From Clostridia bacterium (GTDB lineage Bacteria; Bacillota; Clostridia; Oscillospirales; Acutalibacteraceae): DNA of 40,971 bases. The stretch lies in the NCBI GenBank assembly GCA_017481575.1, contig JAFUPA010000022.1:1-40971 (forward strand), in the 5' to 3' direction. The notes below the pieces were generated by a model. That model saw only the letters and a program-made list of their open reading frames with translations, had not been told where the DNA came from and made no database searches. The stretch's first letter is position 1; the number at the start of each line of letters is the position of its first letter. Shown piece by piece: positions 1 through 7,921 of the stretch. Position numbers and translations under genes: made by a program.

Positions 1-30
1 CAAAAATAAACAGCCGCACGTGAGCGGCTG
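1..30 (-). terminator. Intrinsic terminator, minus strand
   Basis: CAGCCGC at 11-17 pairs with GCGGCTG at 24-30 around a 6-nt loop. Read on the minus strand the hairpin is followed by a T-rich run (complement of 1-10). It lies about 110 nt beyond the stop of the lipoprotein gene and probably ends that transcript. Confidence 0.75.
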
Positions 31-61
31 CTTGTGATAGTAATGCGTTGTCAAACTTCTA

Positions 62-133
62 TGCCCCTTTCAGGGGCTTAGCCAGTAGGCGGCCCTTATA
101 GGGCCTGTGCAAACCACTAGTTTACTAGTGGTT
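62..133. repeat. Cluster of three short palindromes
   Basis: Three stem-loops follow each other: GCCCCT/AGGGGC (63-68 with 72-77, 3-nt loop), GGCCCT/AGGGCC (91-96 with 100-105, 3-nt loop), and a perfect 10-bp-arm palindrome with a 2-nt loop (112-121 with 124-133). A fourth hairpin, the terminator at 11-30, lies beside them. Such a density is more than a terminator needs. It resembles REP/PATE-type elements or IS200/IS605 end structures, but no transposase is present and the identity is inference. Confidence 0.6.
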
Positions 134-137
134 ATGA

Positions 138-2036
138 TTATGCACTTTCCTGTGGGAAATTTTGCTTGTTCATCATTGTATTGTCAGGCATACGGTTTCC
201 TCTGCCGCCGCCGAAGCCGTCGGGACGAGTCATGTTTTCGTCAAAGCCCTCGTTTGGTGTCATCATTCCGCCGTCCATACCGCCTTTGCCGCCGCCCATC
301 ATTCCGCCCGTACCGTTTGATGAGCCGACAATGGAGTCCGTCATTTCAACACTTGTGTCACCTGAAGAGCTTGAAACTGTGTAGGTGTTGCCCTCGGTGA
401 TATCGGGGCAGGAGATTACCGCACATTGGTATGATTTGCCCGGAGTAAAGGAAAGTATTTCTTTGTTGTCTGAATTTTTGAGACTAACCTTTCCGCTACC
501 CGAAATGTTAACGAGCATTGCGCCTTGATTTTCAGCAGAGGAGAAGTTCATTGCCATTCCCGGCATACCTGTTGCCACAAATATACCGCCTGTTATAGTT
601 GCTTTTCCCGCATAGTCAAGCGCACCGTTGCCGCTGTTTGTCGGACCCCACACATACGTTTCGCCGCCTGTAACGTCAAGCGCCCCGTTTGAGTCGATTC
701 CGTCACCGCTTGCATCAACAACGATTTTGCCGCCCGTTATTTTAATAAAGCTGTTTTCGTCTGCGGCAAAGTTATCTCTCTTCATACCGCCGCCGAAGCC
801 GCTCTGATCGTTACCGCCTGCGGCATTTATTCCGTCGTCGCTTGCAACAATATTGATGTTACCTCCGTTAACGGTTACAGTCTGTCCCTCAAGACCCTCG
901 TAACACTCGGAAATGTTAATTGAGCCGCCGTTTATGACGGTGTCTGCGTCAGCGTGAATTCCGTCGTCGCCCGACTTTGCGGTGAGAGTTGCGTTAAAGG
1001 TAACGCTTGAATTTGAATGAATTGCATCGTCCGCACAGTCAGCCGTTATTGTGCAACCCGAAAGTGTGAGGTTGCCGTTTGCCTTAATTCCCTTGGCACT
1101 TGCTGTGTCCGTGTCGGTTGATGTCGAATTTTTAAACGGAGAAAATTCTTCTTGCTTTACCTCTGCGTTTTTACTTCCGCCGCCCGAGGTGATTTTGAAT
1201 GTGCCGCCGTCAATGCTCATATAGCTTGAAGCGTCAAGTCCGTCACCGTCAGCAGTTATTGTAAAAGTTCCGCTTTTGACGTATATAAATCCGAGCGAGG
1301 TGTCGTCCGTGTTTTCTGCGTGAAGTCCGTCTTTTCCTCCTGTGAGGTTAAATGTGCCGTCAAGCACACGGATACTGTCGTTTGCATCAAGAGCGTGGCT
1401 TGCAGCGGTTACTGTGTAGCTGCCGCCCGTGAAAACAAGGTCATCCTTTGAAACAATTCCGTGACCTTTAGCACACTTTACCGTGAGTGTACCGCTACCG
1501 TTAAAGGTAAGGTCATCTTTTGAGAAAACTGCGGAGTCAATATTATTTTCGTCAATATTCTTGAAATCACCCGTAACGGCCAGAGTGTTGTTTGTGTCTT
1601 TGTTAAGCGTTATTACCACCTTGTCGGCTTGCTTAACATAAATCGGCGCACTCGTTTTGCAGGTGATGTCTGCACCGTTAAGAATGATGTGCGGTTTGTC
1701 TGTGTTTTCGCAGTCAACAATAATTTGTCCGTCCGTCAGCTTGCCCGAAACAACATAATCGCCCTCGTCGGTTATTGTCACCGTGTTGCCTGAAACCTTG
1801 ACAGAGCCTGTCGTGGCAGTTGATTTGTTATCGGCAAGTGTTATTTTAACTGCACTCGCTTCGTCATATCCGATTTCCTTGTCTCGGTCTGTGAACATAT
1901 CATCGGGAGAAACAGTTGTTATGTCTTCGGTGGTTGAGGTGCTGTCGTCTTCGTCGGTCTTTTTTGAACAGCCTGCCGCCGTCAGAATAAGAACAAGAGA
2001 AAGAAAGAGTGCAAAAAATCTTTTATTAAAGCTCAC
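138..2036 (-). CDS. Carbohydrate-binding-domain (Cthe_2159-like) beta-helix lipoprotein with Met/Gly-rich tail
   Basis: This 632-residue secreted lipoprotein has a hydrophobic signal and a lipobox (LTAAGC, Cys near residue 23). A long right-handed beta-helix-like domain follows, with recurrent Asp/Gly turns (DGIDA, DDGIHA, DGLDAS) like the calcium- and polysaccharide-binding Cthe_2159 family (carbohydrate-binding domain, formerly DUF4353). The last 60 residues or so are a low-complexity tail of Gly, Met, Asp and Arg. The start is GTG at 2036, preceded by AGAGGTG inside the end of the DUF4956 gene, and it overlaps that gene by 11 nt, so the two are translationally coupled. VTC, DUF4956 and a protein of this kind are commonly neighbours in Clostridia. 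The ligand is unknown; surface polysaccharide or cation binding is inference. Confidence 0.85.
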   Translation of the reverse strand: MSFNKRFFALFLSLVLILTAAGCSKKTDEDDSTSTTEDITTVSPDDMFTDRDKEIGYDEASAVKITLADNKSTATTGSVKVSGNTVTITDEGDYVVSGKLTDGQIIVDCENTDKPHIILNGADITCKTSAPIYVKQADKVVITLNKDTNNTLAVTGDFKNIDENNIDSAVFSKDDLTFNGSGTLTVKCAKGHGIVSKDDLVFTGGSYTVTAASHALDANDSIRVLDGTFNLTGGKDGLHAENTDDTSLGFIYVKSGTFTITADGDGLDASSYMSIDGGTFKITSGGGSKNAEVKQEEFSPFKNSTSTDTDTASAKGIKANGNLTLSGCTITADCADDAIHSNSSVTFNATLTAKSGDDGIHADADTVINGGSINISECYEGLEGQTVTVNGGNINIVASDDGINAAGGNDQSGFGGGMKRDNFAADENSFIKITGGKIVVDASGDGIDSNGALDVTGGETYVWGPTNSGNGALDYAGKATITGGIFVATGMPGMAMNFSSAENQGAMLVNISGSGKVSLKNSDNKEILSFTPGKSYQCAVISCPDITEGNTYTVSSSSGDTSVEMTDSIVGSSNGTGGMMGGGKGGMDGGMMTPNEGFDENMTRPDGFGGGRGNRMPDNTMMNKQNFPQESA

Positions 2037-2718
2037 AGATGTTCACCTCTTCCAGAGACATACTCACTTCGAGATTTGCATTTCTGCAACGGATTTCGTC
2101 AATAAATTTTTTCTCGTCCCGGGGATTTTTAAGGCTTACTCTGTATGTCAGCTTATACATACTTCCCATGTTTGAGGTTTTAGCAAGCGTGAGCGTGTGT
2201 GATGTTGTGAATTTTTCAAAAAGGTCGTCAAAAGCTTCGGTGTAGTTAAGATTTTCGGGAATTGTAATTTTAAGGATTCTCTCTTTTGAGTTTGCGGTTG
2301 ATTTAAAGGTGAAGTAGTTGAAAATGAGTGTAACGATGCCGAGAATTACGGCAAAAAGTGCGGCAAAACCGAGGTATCCCATACCTGCAATAAGTCCTGC
2401 ACCCATTGCAAGGAAAATTGTTGCAATCTCCTTTGCCGTACCGGGTGCGGAACGGAAGCGCACAAGGCTGAAAGCACCTGCAACTGCAACACCTGCACCG
2501 ATGTTACCGTTGACCATCATAATAACTGCACACACAACAGCAGGAAGCATCGAAAGTGTCATAACAAAGCTTTTTGTGTAGCGGCTTTTCCACGTGTAAA
2601 CAAGAGCAAGGAAAAGACCGATTAAAAGCGAAACACCGATACATAAAACAAAGTTGCCGACAGAAATGGTCTGTGTTGTAGCGGTGTCAAAAATACCTTT
2701 AAAAATTGAATCTAACAT
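2026..2718 (-). CDS. DUF4956 domain membrane protein
   Basis: The 230-residue protein has three or four membrane helices in its first 140 residues, including a Gly/Ala-rich stretch (VNGNIGAGVAVAGAFSLVRF) and the conserved FRSAPGTAKE segment. A soluble C-terminal alpha/beta domain follows. This matches the DUF4956 family, which is usually encoded beside VTC polyphosphate-polymerase domain proteins. AGGAG lies about 8 nt before the ATG. It sits 13 nt after the VTC gene and overlaps the lipoprotein gene, so all three are probably one transcript. Its function is not established; a role as membrane partner of the VTC protein is inferred from gene order only. Confidence 0.85.
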   Translation of the reverse strand: MLDSIFKGIFDTATTQTISVGNFVLCIGVSLLIGLFLALVYTWKSRYTKSFVMTLSMLPAVVCAVIMMVNGNIGAGVAVAGAFSLVRFRSAPGTAKEIATIFLAMGAGLIAGMGYLGFAALFAVILGIVTLIFNYFTFKSTANSKERILKITIPENLNYTEAFDDLFEKFTTSHTLTLAKTSNMGSMYKLTYRVSLKNPRDEKKFIDEIRCRNANLEVSMSLEEVNICEL

Positions 2719-2731
2719 GAATATTCTCCTT

Positions 2732-3424
2732 TTACTTTCTCAATAAATTAGTTTTGTAAGCCTCGCCGTATTTTGAAAACGAGGTTTTGTATATTTGGTT
2801 TTTGCTCAAAAAGTCAGTCAGCCACAACGGAATTGCGGTTGCAGATTTTATTTCCATCAGCACCGCCGTGTCGGGCAAAAGCTTTTCACCGTACGATGCC
2901 GAGCAAAGCGACAGGTCGTTTGTTCTCCAAACGATGTTTTCATCAAAGGTTATGCGGAAATTCTTGTCATCATTCGAGTAAAATGCTTCACGGTCGTAAG
3001 ATATAAAGAAACGGGGAGCAAGACTTGAATATTGCTTCAGAAAATAATCTATCTCGTGTGAAATCTGTCCTACTGTGTCAAATTTTCTTTCACAAAGCAG
3101 AGGAATAACATCACGCTCTTTAATATTAATTCTTCTTTTGTAAACTACACCCTTGTATTTGCGCTTGATTTCGGCAAAAACGGTGCTGTCAGGGCTTGCT
3201 GTACCATAACTGCGAACACGCAGTTTTTCTTTGAAAACAGGCTTTTCAACAGACCGTCTTATCAAAAGATAGTCGGGCGTGTCAAAGTAAAGATTGCAGA
3301 TTTTACTTTTGCCGTAGCTGTCCGAGTGCATATAGTCGGCAATCAGCTCTTTCAGAAGAACCGACCGCTCCTTTGTGATAATGTATTTTTGTTCAAGCCG
3401 TTTAAAAACGCTTTGGTATGCCAT
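2732..3424 (-). CDS. VTC-domain polyphosphate polymerase-type protein
   Basis: This is a VTC-type protein of the triphosphate tunnel metalloenzyme fold (230 residues from the chosen ATG). Family hallmarks are visible in order: EQKYIIT near the N terminus, LRVRSYG, the basic strand EIKRKYKGVVYKRR, YDREAFY, ITFDENI, the metal-ligating MEIK, and SFSKYGEAY at the C terminus. Yeast Vtc4 relatives build polyphosphate from ATP inside such a tunnel; bacterial homologues are presumed similar but few are tested. I placed the start at ATG 3424 because GGTGATAG lies just before it; a 10-residue longer reading to 3454 lacks such a site. It follows a terminator hairpin after the histidine kinase gene. Confidence 0.85.
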   Translation of the reverse strand: MAYQSVFKRLEQKYIITKERSVLLKELIADYMHSDSYGKSKICNLYFDTPDYLLIRRSVEKPVFKEKLRVRSYGTASPDSTVFAEIKRKYKGVVYKRRINIKERDVIPLLCERKFDTVGQISHEIDYFLKQYSSLAPRFFISYDREAFYSNDDKNFRITFDENIVWRTNDLSLCSASYGEKLLPDTAVLMEIKSATAIPLWLTDFLSKNQIYKTSFSKYGEAYKTNLLRK

Positions 3425-3475
3425 ATCTATCACCATAGAAAAGTATAGAAACAAAACTTTAAATGAAGCTAAAAA

Positions 3476-3504
3476 AACAGATTGGTTTTTGTGACCAATC
3501 TGTT
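3476..3504 (-). terminator. Terminator between histidine kinase and VTC genes
   Basis: The 11-bp arms at 3476-3486 and 3494-3504 are perfectly complementary. On the minus strand they are followed by seven T residues. This should end or attenuate the two-component transcript before the VTC-DUF4956-lipoprotein genes. Confidence 0.8.
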
Positions 3505-3508
3505 AATT

Positions 3509-4729
3509 TTATATTATTACCGTTATAACAAGCGATTTGCCGTCCGTACTTTTTGCAGTTATTTTTCCCTTATGCGCACTCACGATTGCCTTTGCAACCG
3601 AAAGTCCTATTCCGTGACCTCCGCTTTGCGAACTGCGTGAAGCATCTGTTCGGTAAAAACGCTCAAAAAGGATGTCGAGATTTCCTTTCTGAATTTCGTC
3701 AACCGTGTTGTAAACCGTGAGTGTGTTTTTTTTGCCTGTCTTTGCGAGCGTGAGTTGAATTTGGCCACCGTCGTTTGAATACTTAACGGCATTTTCACAA
3801 AGGAGTGACACAAGCTGACGGATGCTTTTCTCTTCACCGCAAAGGGTGAGGTTGTCCTGAATCTGCATTTCAAATTCTTTTCCGTTTGCCTTTGAAAGTG
3901 CTTCAAATTCCGAAGCAGTTTCTTCGACCGCCTGCGAAAGAGAAAAGTCTGACATCAAAAGTGCGTTTTCATTTTCATCGAGCTTTGCAAGCATAACCAG
4001 CTTGTTTGTAAGCTCGGCAAGTCGATGAATCTGGTTGCGTGTACTCCTCGTCCACTCACTCTCTCCGTGCTCCATTTCAATGATTTCCGTGTTCGCATCA
4101 ATAATCGTCAGCGGAGTTTTGATTTCGTGACTTGCATCGGTGATAAACATTTTTTGCTTTTGCGCACTTTGTACGGCAGTTTTGGTAACAATTTTTGAAA
4201 GGAAGAAAACAAGAACAAAGACCGCAAATATTCCAACTATACTGATGCCAAGGCTTGTCAGCAAAAACGTGAAAAAGGTTGAAAGCTCACGTTCACAGTC
4301 AACAAAGGCGTAGAGCGTATTTTTGCCGACCGAGACAGCCTTGTATCGGTAAGTGTCAACGAAACCTACGGTGTTGTTTTTTTGGAAAAGTTCGACTGCA
4401 TACTGCGTCGCAATCTCGGAGGAAACAGCGGCAATTTTGCCTGTATTCACTTCAATCACCGTGCCGTCGGGTCTGACTGTTACTGTGAAGTATCTTGTGT
4501 CAAACGGTGCCTCGGGGGACATCTTGTTGTTAAAATGCTTCAGCGGCTTTTTGTCGTCAAACATCGGGAAAATGCCGTCGTTTTCGGTTATGATTTCAAG
4601 ACGTACATCTGCCGAATCTTTAATGTTTTGAAAGCTTATAAAATTGACAGCACCGATTATAATTCCCAGAACGAGAACAATTGAGCACATTGCGATTGCA
4701 ATAAATCTGCGTCTTAACTGTTTAATCAT
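3509..4729 (-). CDS. Sensor histidine kinase (OmpR/PhoR-like)
   Basis: A 406-residue membrane kinase with one helix near residues 8-33, an extracytoplasmic domain to about 150, and a second helix near 155-178. The HisKA motif SHEIKTPLT has the phospho-acceptor His at residue 201. An N box (LCENAVKYSNDGG) and a G box (GHGIGLSVAKAIVSAHKG) complete the ATPase domain. It should phosphorylate the response regulator encoded immediately upstream, whose gene overlaps it by 8 nt. The sensed signal is unknown. There is no clear HAMP domain; the second helix runs almost directly into HisKA. Confidence 0.92.
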   Translation of the reverse strand: MIKQLRRRFIAIAMCSIVLVLGIIIGAVNFISFQNIKDSADVRLEIITENDGIFPMFDDKKPLKHFNNKMSPEAPFDTRYFTVTVRPDGTVIEVNTGKIAAVSSEIATQYAVELFQKNNTVGFVDTYRYKAVSVGKNTLYAFVDCERELSTFFTFLLTSLGISIVGIFAVFVLVFFLSKIVTKTAVQSAQKQKMFITDASHEIKTPLTIIDANTEIIEMEHGESEWTRSTRNQIHRLAELTNKLVMLAKLDENENALLMSDFSLSQAVEETASEFEALSKANGKEFEMQIQDNLTLCGEEKSIRQLVSLLCENAVKYSNDGGQIQLTLAKTGKKNTLTVYNTVDEIQKGNLDILFERFYRTDASRSSQSGGHGIGLSVAKAIVSAHKGKITAKSTDGKSLVITVII

Positions 4730-5399
4730 TGTCTTTCTCCAAAGAATAGCCGATATTTCTTGCAGCTTTTATCTGAACGTCTGCATCAAGCGAAGCCAGC
4801 TTTTTGCGAAGATATGAAATGTAAACCCAGACAACACTTATTTCGGTGTCGGAGTCAAAGCCCCATATTTTTTCCATAAAACGCTCCGCAGGGATGATGT
4901 TGTGGGGCGAGGTGATGAGCATTTCAAGCATCTGGAACTCCTTGTTTGCAAGTCGGATACTTCCGCTCGGGGTGGAAAGCTCGTAGCTCAGGCGGTCGAG
5001 CGTAATGTTGCCGAAGCTCACCTTGTTTTCAATAATGTCGCTTTGTCTGCGTGTCATCGCACGTATTCGTGCAAGCAGCTCCTTGGTCGAGAAAGGCTTT
5101 GTAAGGTAATCGTCAGCACCGCTGTCAAGCCCCTCAACACGGTCGTCAATTTCGGACTTTGCCGTAAGAAGAAGCACAGGTACAGGGTTCGATGCCTGAC
5201 GGATTTTTTTAAGAACGGTGATTCCATCCATTTTAGGCATCATTATGTCGAGAATTGCTCCGTCGTAAACACCGGAGAGGAGATAATCAAGAGCATCCTT
5301 TCCGTTGTAAACGGCATCGACGGAGTAATTGTTGTGTTTTAAAATTGTGACGAGAGCATGGGAGAGATCAATCTCGTCTTCGGCTAACAGCAAACGCAT
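4722..5399 (-). CDS. OmpR/PhoB-family response regulator
   Basis: This 225-residue protein has a receiver domain with the acidic pocket EDE (7-9), the phosphorylation site Asp51 (LDIMMP), Thr79 and Lys101 (TKPFS). A winged-helix DNA-binding domain fills about 125-220 (IRLANKEFQMLEML, WVYISYLRKKL). The ATG at 5399 follows GAGGTGATT. It heads the two-gene regulator/kinase unit. The promoter region contains TTTAAAT-like direct repeats 11 bp apart, the usual spacing for this family, so self-regulation is plausible. The most likely outside targets are the adjacent VTC genes, by position only. Confidence 0.93.
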   Translation of the reverse strand: MRLLLAEDEIDLSHALVTILKHNNYSVDAVYNGKDALDYLLSGVYDGAILDIMMPKMDGITVLKKIRQASNPVPVLLLTAKSEIDDRVEGLDSGADDYLTKPFSTKELLARIRAMTRRQSDIIENKVSFGNITLDRLSYELSTPSGSIRLANKEFQMLEMLITSPHNIIPAERFMEKIWGFDSDTEISVVWVYISYLRKKLASLDADVQIKAARNIGYSLEKDND

Positions 5400-5416
5400 G
5401 GAATCACCTCGTTTCG

Positions 5417-5450
5417 ATTATAATTACCTTTCCTTAAATAAACTTTAAAT
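5417..5450 (-). promoter_or_regulatory. Promoter region of the response regulator with 11-bp-spaced direct repeat
   Basis: On the minus strand a TATAAT (complement of 5417-5422) lies 17 nt before the start codon. Two ATTTAA copies (complements of 5434-5439 and 5445-5450) are spaced exactly 11 bp and cover the -35 region, as in OmpR/PhoB-class binding sites. Confidence 0.5.
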
Positions 5451-5512
5451 CGATTTTTCTACATTGTATCATAAAATATCTGAATTTGGCAACGCATAAG
5501 CAGGATATTGTG

Positions 5513-5553
5513 TTGCAATTTATTTCCAAATTAGTTATTATATTATTGGAAAT
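5513..5553 (+). promoter_or_regulatory. GH2 promoter with an 8-bp dyad
   Basis: TTGCAA (5513-5518), a 17-nt spacer and TATTAT (5536-5541) form a good sigma-A promoter. A perfect inverted repeat, ATTTCCAA at 5522-5529 and TTGGAAAT at 5546-5553, spans the -10 element. It could be the operator of an unlinked sugar regulator. Confidence 0.55.
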
Positions 5554-5594
5554 TTATTTAACGGCATATATCAAAAAAATTGGAGGAAGAAACT

Positions 5595-7868
5595 ATGAGA
5601 AGCATTACCAAAATCAATGCAGGCTGGGCATTTTCTGCCGAGGCAAAAAATGCACCGTCAGCATATCCTGGAGAATGGAAACAGCTCAACCTGCCCTACA
5701 CCTGGAACGGCGAGGACGGTCAGGACGGCGGCAACGACTACCACAGAGGCACCTGCTACTTTGCAAAGGTACTCAAGGCAGACGAGCTTCCCGAGGGCGA
5801 GGTAAAATACCTTCAGTTTGACGGTGTAAACTCCTCTTGCGAGGTCTTCTGGAACGGCAAAAGCATCACAAAGCACGACGGCGGTTATTCAACCTTCCGT
5901 GTAAAAATTGACGGAATCAAGGACGAAAACCTCCTTGTAGTGGCTGTTGATAACTCACCGAACGACAGAGTTTATCCGCAGAATGCAGATTTCACATTCT
6001 ACGGCGGTATTTACCGTGATGTAAGTGTAATCGGTGTACCCGAAAATCACTTTGACCTTGACTATTACGGCGCACCCGGAATTATGGTTACACCCGAAAT
6101 CAAGGGCAAGAATGCAGAAATTGAAATTAAGACATTCATAAAAGACGACGACAACTGCAAGGTTAAATATGAAATTATTGCAGACGGTGAGGTTATCGCA
6201 TCAAAGACAGAGGACGGCGACGACGAGGCAGAATTTGAGATTAAAAACGTTCACCTCTGGGACGGACTTGACGACCCGTATCTCTACACAGCAAAGGCGA
6301 CACTAATTGTTGACGGCGAAGAGATCGATGAGGTTTCAACACGCTTCGGCTGCCGTGAGTTCAAAATTGACCCCGAAAAAGGCTTTATCCTGAACGGCAG
6401 AGAATATCCGCTCCGTGGTGTTTCACGTCATCAGGACAGACCGGGTATCGGTAACGCACTTCTTCCCGAGCATCACAAGGAGGACCTTGACCTCATTCTT
6501 GAAATGGGTGCAAACACAATCCGTCTTGCTCACTATCAGCACTCACAGGTTTTCTATGACCTTTGCGACGAGGCAGGTCTTGTTCTCTGGGCAGAAATTC
6601 CGTACATCTCAAAGCATATGCCCAACGGCTATGACAACACAATTTCACAGATGAAGGAGCTCATTTCACAGAACTACAACCACCCGTCAATCGTTGTATG
6701 GGGTCTTTCAAACGAAATCACAATCGCAGGTGCATCTGACCCGCATCTTATCAAGAATCACAAGGAGCTCAACGAGCTTTGTCACAAGATGGACAAAACA
6801 CGTCCGACAACTATCGCTTCCGTTACAATGTGTTCAATTGACTCCGAGTATGTTCACATCAGCGACGTGCTTTCCTACAACCACTATTTCGGCTGGTACG
6901 GCGGTACAACAGATATGAACGGCCCGTGGTTTGACGACTTCCACAAGAAGTATCCGAAGAAGCCTATCGGCATCAGCGAATACGGCTGTGAGGCTCTCGA
7001 CTGGCACACATCAAATCCTGTTCAGGGTGACTATACCGAAGAGTATCAGGCATATTACCACGAGGAGCTCATCAAGCAGATTGCAGAAAGACCCTTCCTC
7101 TGGGCAACTCATGTCTGGAATATGTTTGACTTTGCCGCTGACGCACGTGCCGAGGGCGGCGAGAACGGAATGAACCACAAGGGTCTTGTGACCTTTGACA
7201 GAAAGTATAAGAAGGACTCCTTCTACGCTTACCAGGCATGGCTTTCAAAGAAGCCTATGGTTCACCTCTGCGGCAAGCGTTATATTGACCGTGTTGAGGA
7301 AACAACAAAGGTTACGGTTTATTCAAACTGCGACGAGGTTGAGCTTTTTGCAAACGGTGTCAGCGTAGGTAAGCAAACAAAGGGCAAGTATCCGTTCTTC
7401 TACTTTGATGTCAAGAACGAGGGCGAAACAACTCTCACAGTAAAGGCAGGCGACCTTGAAGACAGCGGCACAATCCGCAAGGTTGACACTCCCAACGAGG
7501 CTTACATTATGAAAGAGGAAGGTCAGGTTATCAACTGGTTTGAGATTAACACACCTGACGGCAGATACTCAATCAACGACACAATCGGCGATATTATGTC
7601 TACCCTCGGCGGTAAGCTTGCTATGGTTAAAATTCTCCTCAAGCTCAAAAATGCCTTTTCTTCGGGCGGTAAGTCAGACGATAAGGAAAAGAAGGGCGGC
7701 GGACTTGAGGTTGCAGGCTTCCAGCTCAGTATGGGAATGATTAAAAACGTTTACGGCATGGCAAAGGGCTTCACAGTCAAGCGTGTGTTCTCAATGCTCG
7801 GCGGTAAGTTTACGAAAGAGCAAATCCTTGAAATCAACGCTATGCTCAACAAGGTAAAGAAAAAGTAA
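5595..7868 (+). CDS. Glycoside hydrolase family 2 (beta-galactosidase-like)
   Basis: A cytosolic GH2 hydrolase of 757 residues with no signal peptide. The order is a jelly-roll sugar-binding domain (about 1-170), an immunoglobulin-like domain (to about 265) and a TIM barrel. The acid/base is Glu374 in WGLSNEI and the nucleophile is probably Glu462 in GISEYG. A beta-sandwich follows (VHLCGKRYIDR, VTVYSNCDEVELFANG). The last 100 residues or so are an unusual Lys- and Gly-rich helical tail unlike the usual family end. The start is ATG 5595 because GGAGGAAG precedes it; an in-frame TTG at 5580 overlaps that site. Beta-galactosidase is the default guess, but beta-glucuronidase or another GH2 activity cannot be excluded. 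Confidence 0.9.
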   Translation: MRSITKINAGWAFSAEAKNAPSAYPGEWKQLNLPYTWNGEDGQDGGNDYHRGTCYFAKVLKADELPEGEVKYLQFDGVNSSCEVFWNGKSITKHDGGYSTFRVKIDGIKDENLLVVAVDNSPNDRVYPQNADFTFYGGIYRDVSVIGVPENHFDLDYYGAPGIMVTPEIKGKNAEIEIKTFIKDDDNCKVKYEIIADGEVIASKTEDGDDEAEFEIKNVHLWDGLDDPYLYTAKATLIVDGEEIDEVSTRFGCREFKIDPEKGFILNGREYPLRGVSRHQDRPGIGNALLPEHHKEDLDLILEMGANTIRLAHYQHSQVFYDLCDEAGLVLWAEIPYISKHMPNGYDNTISQMKELISQNYNHPSIVVWGLSNEITIAGASDPHLIKNHKELNELCHKMDKTRPTTIASVTMCSIDSEYVHISDVLSYNHYFGWYGGTTDMNGPWFDDFHKKYPKKPIGISEYGCEALDWHTSNPVQGDYTEEYQAYYHEELIKQIAERPFLWATHVWNMFDFAADARAEGGENGMNHKGLVTFDRKYKKDSFYAYQAWLSKKPMVHLCGKRYIDRVEETTKVTVYSNCDEVELFANGVSVGKQTKGKYPFFYFDVKNEGETTLTVKAGDLEDSGTIRKVDTPNEAYIMKEEGQVINWFEINTPDGRYSINDTIGDIMSTLGGKLAMVKILLKLKNAFSSGGKSDDKEKKGGGLEVAGFQLSMGMIKNVYGMAKGFTVKRVFSMLGGKFTKEQILEINAMLNKVKKK

Positions 7869-7886
7869 GGAACTTAATAAAAGGTT

Positions 7887-7916
7887 ATCGGCTTGCAGAT
7901 TTTTCTGCAAGCCGAT
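7887..7916. terminator. Bidirectional terminator between GH2 and acyltransferase genes
   Basis: Perfect 12-bp arms (7887-7898 and 7905-7916) enclose a T-rich 6-nt loop between two convergent genes. T/A-rich flanks are present on both sides. Confidence 0.85.
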
Positions 7917-7921
7917 ATTTG

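Noticed and set aside
1-133. The hairpin cluster as a CRISPR array
   Set aside because: The stem-loops differ in sequence and have no regular spacers or adjacent cas genes.
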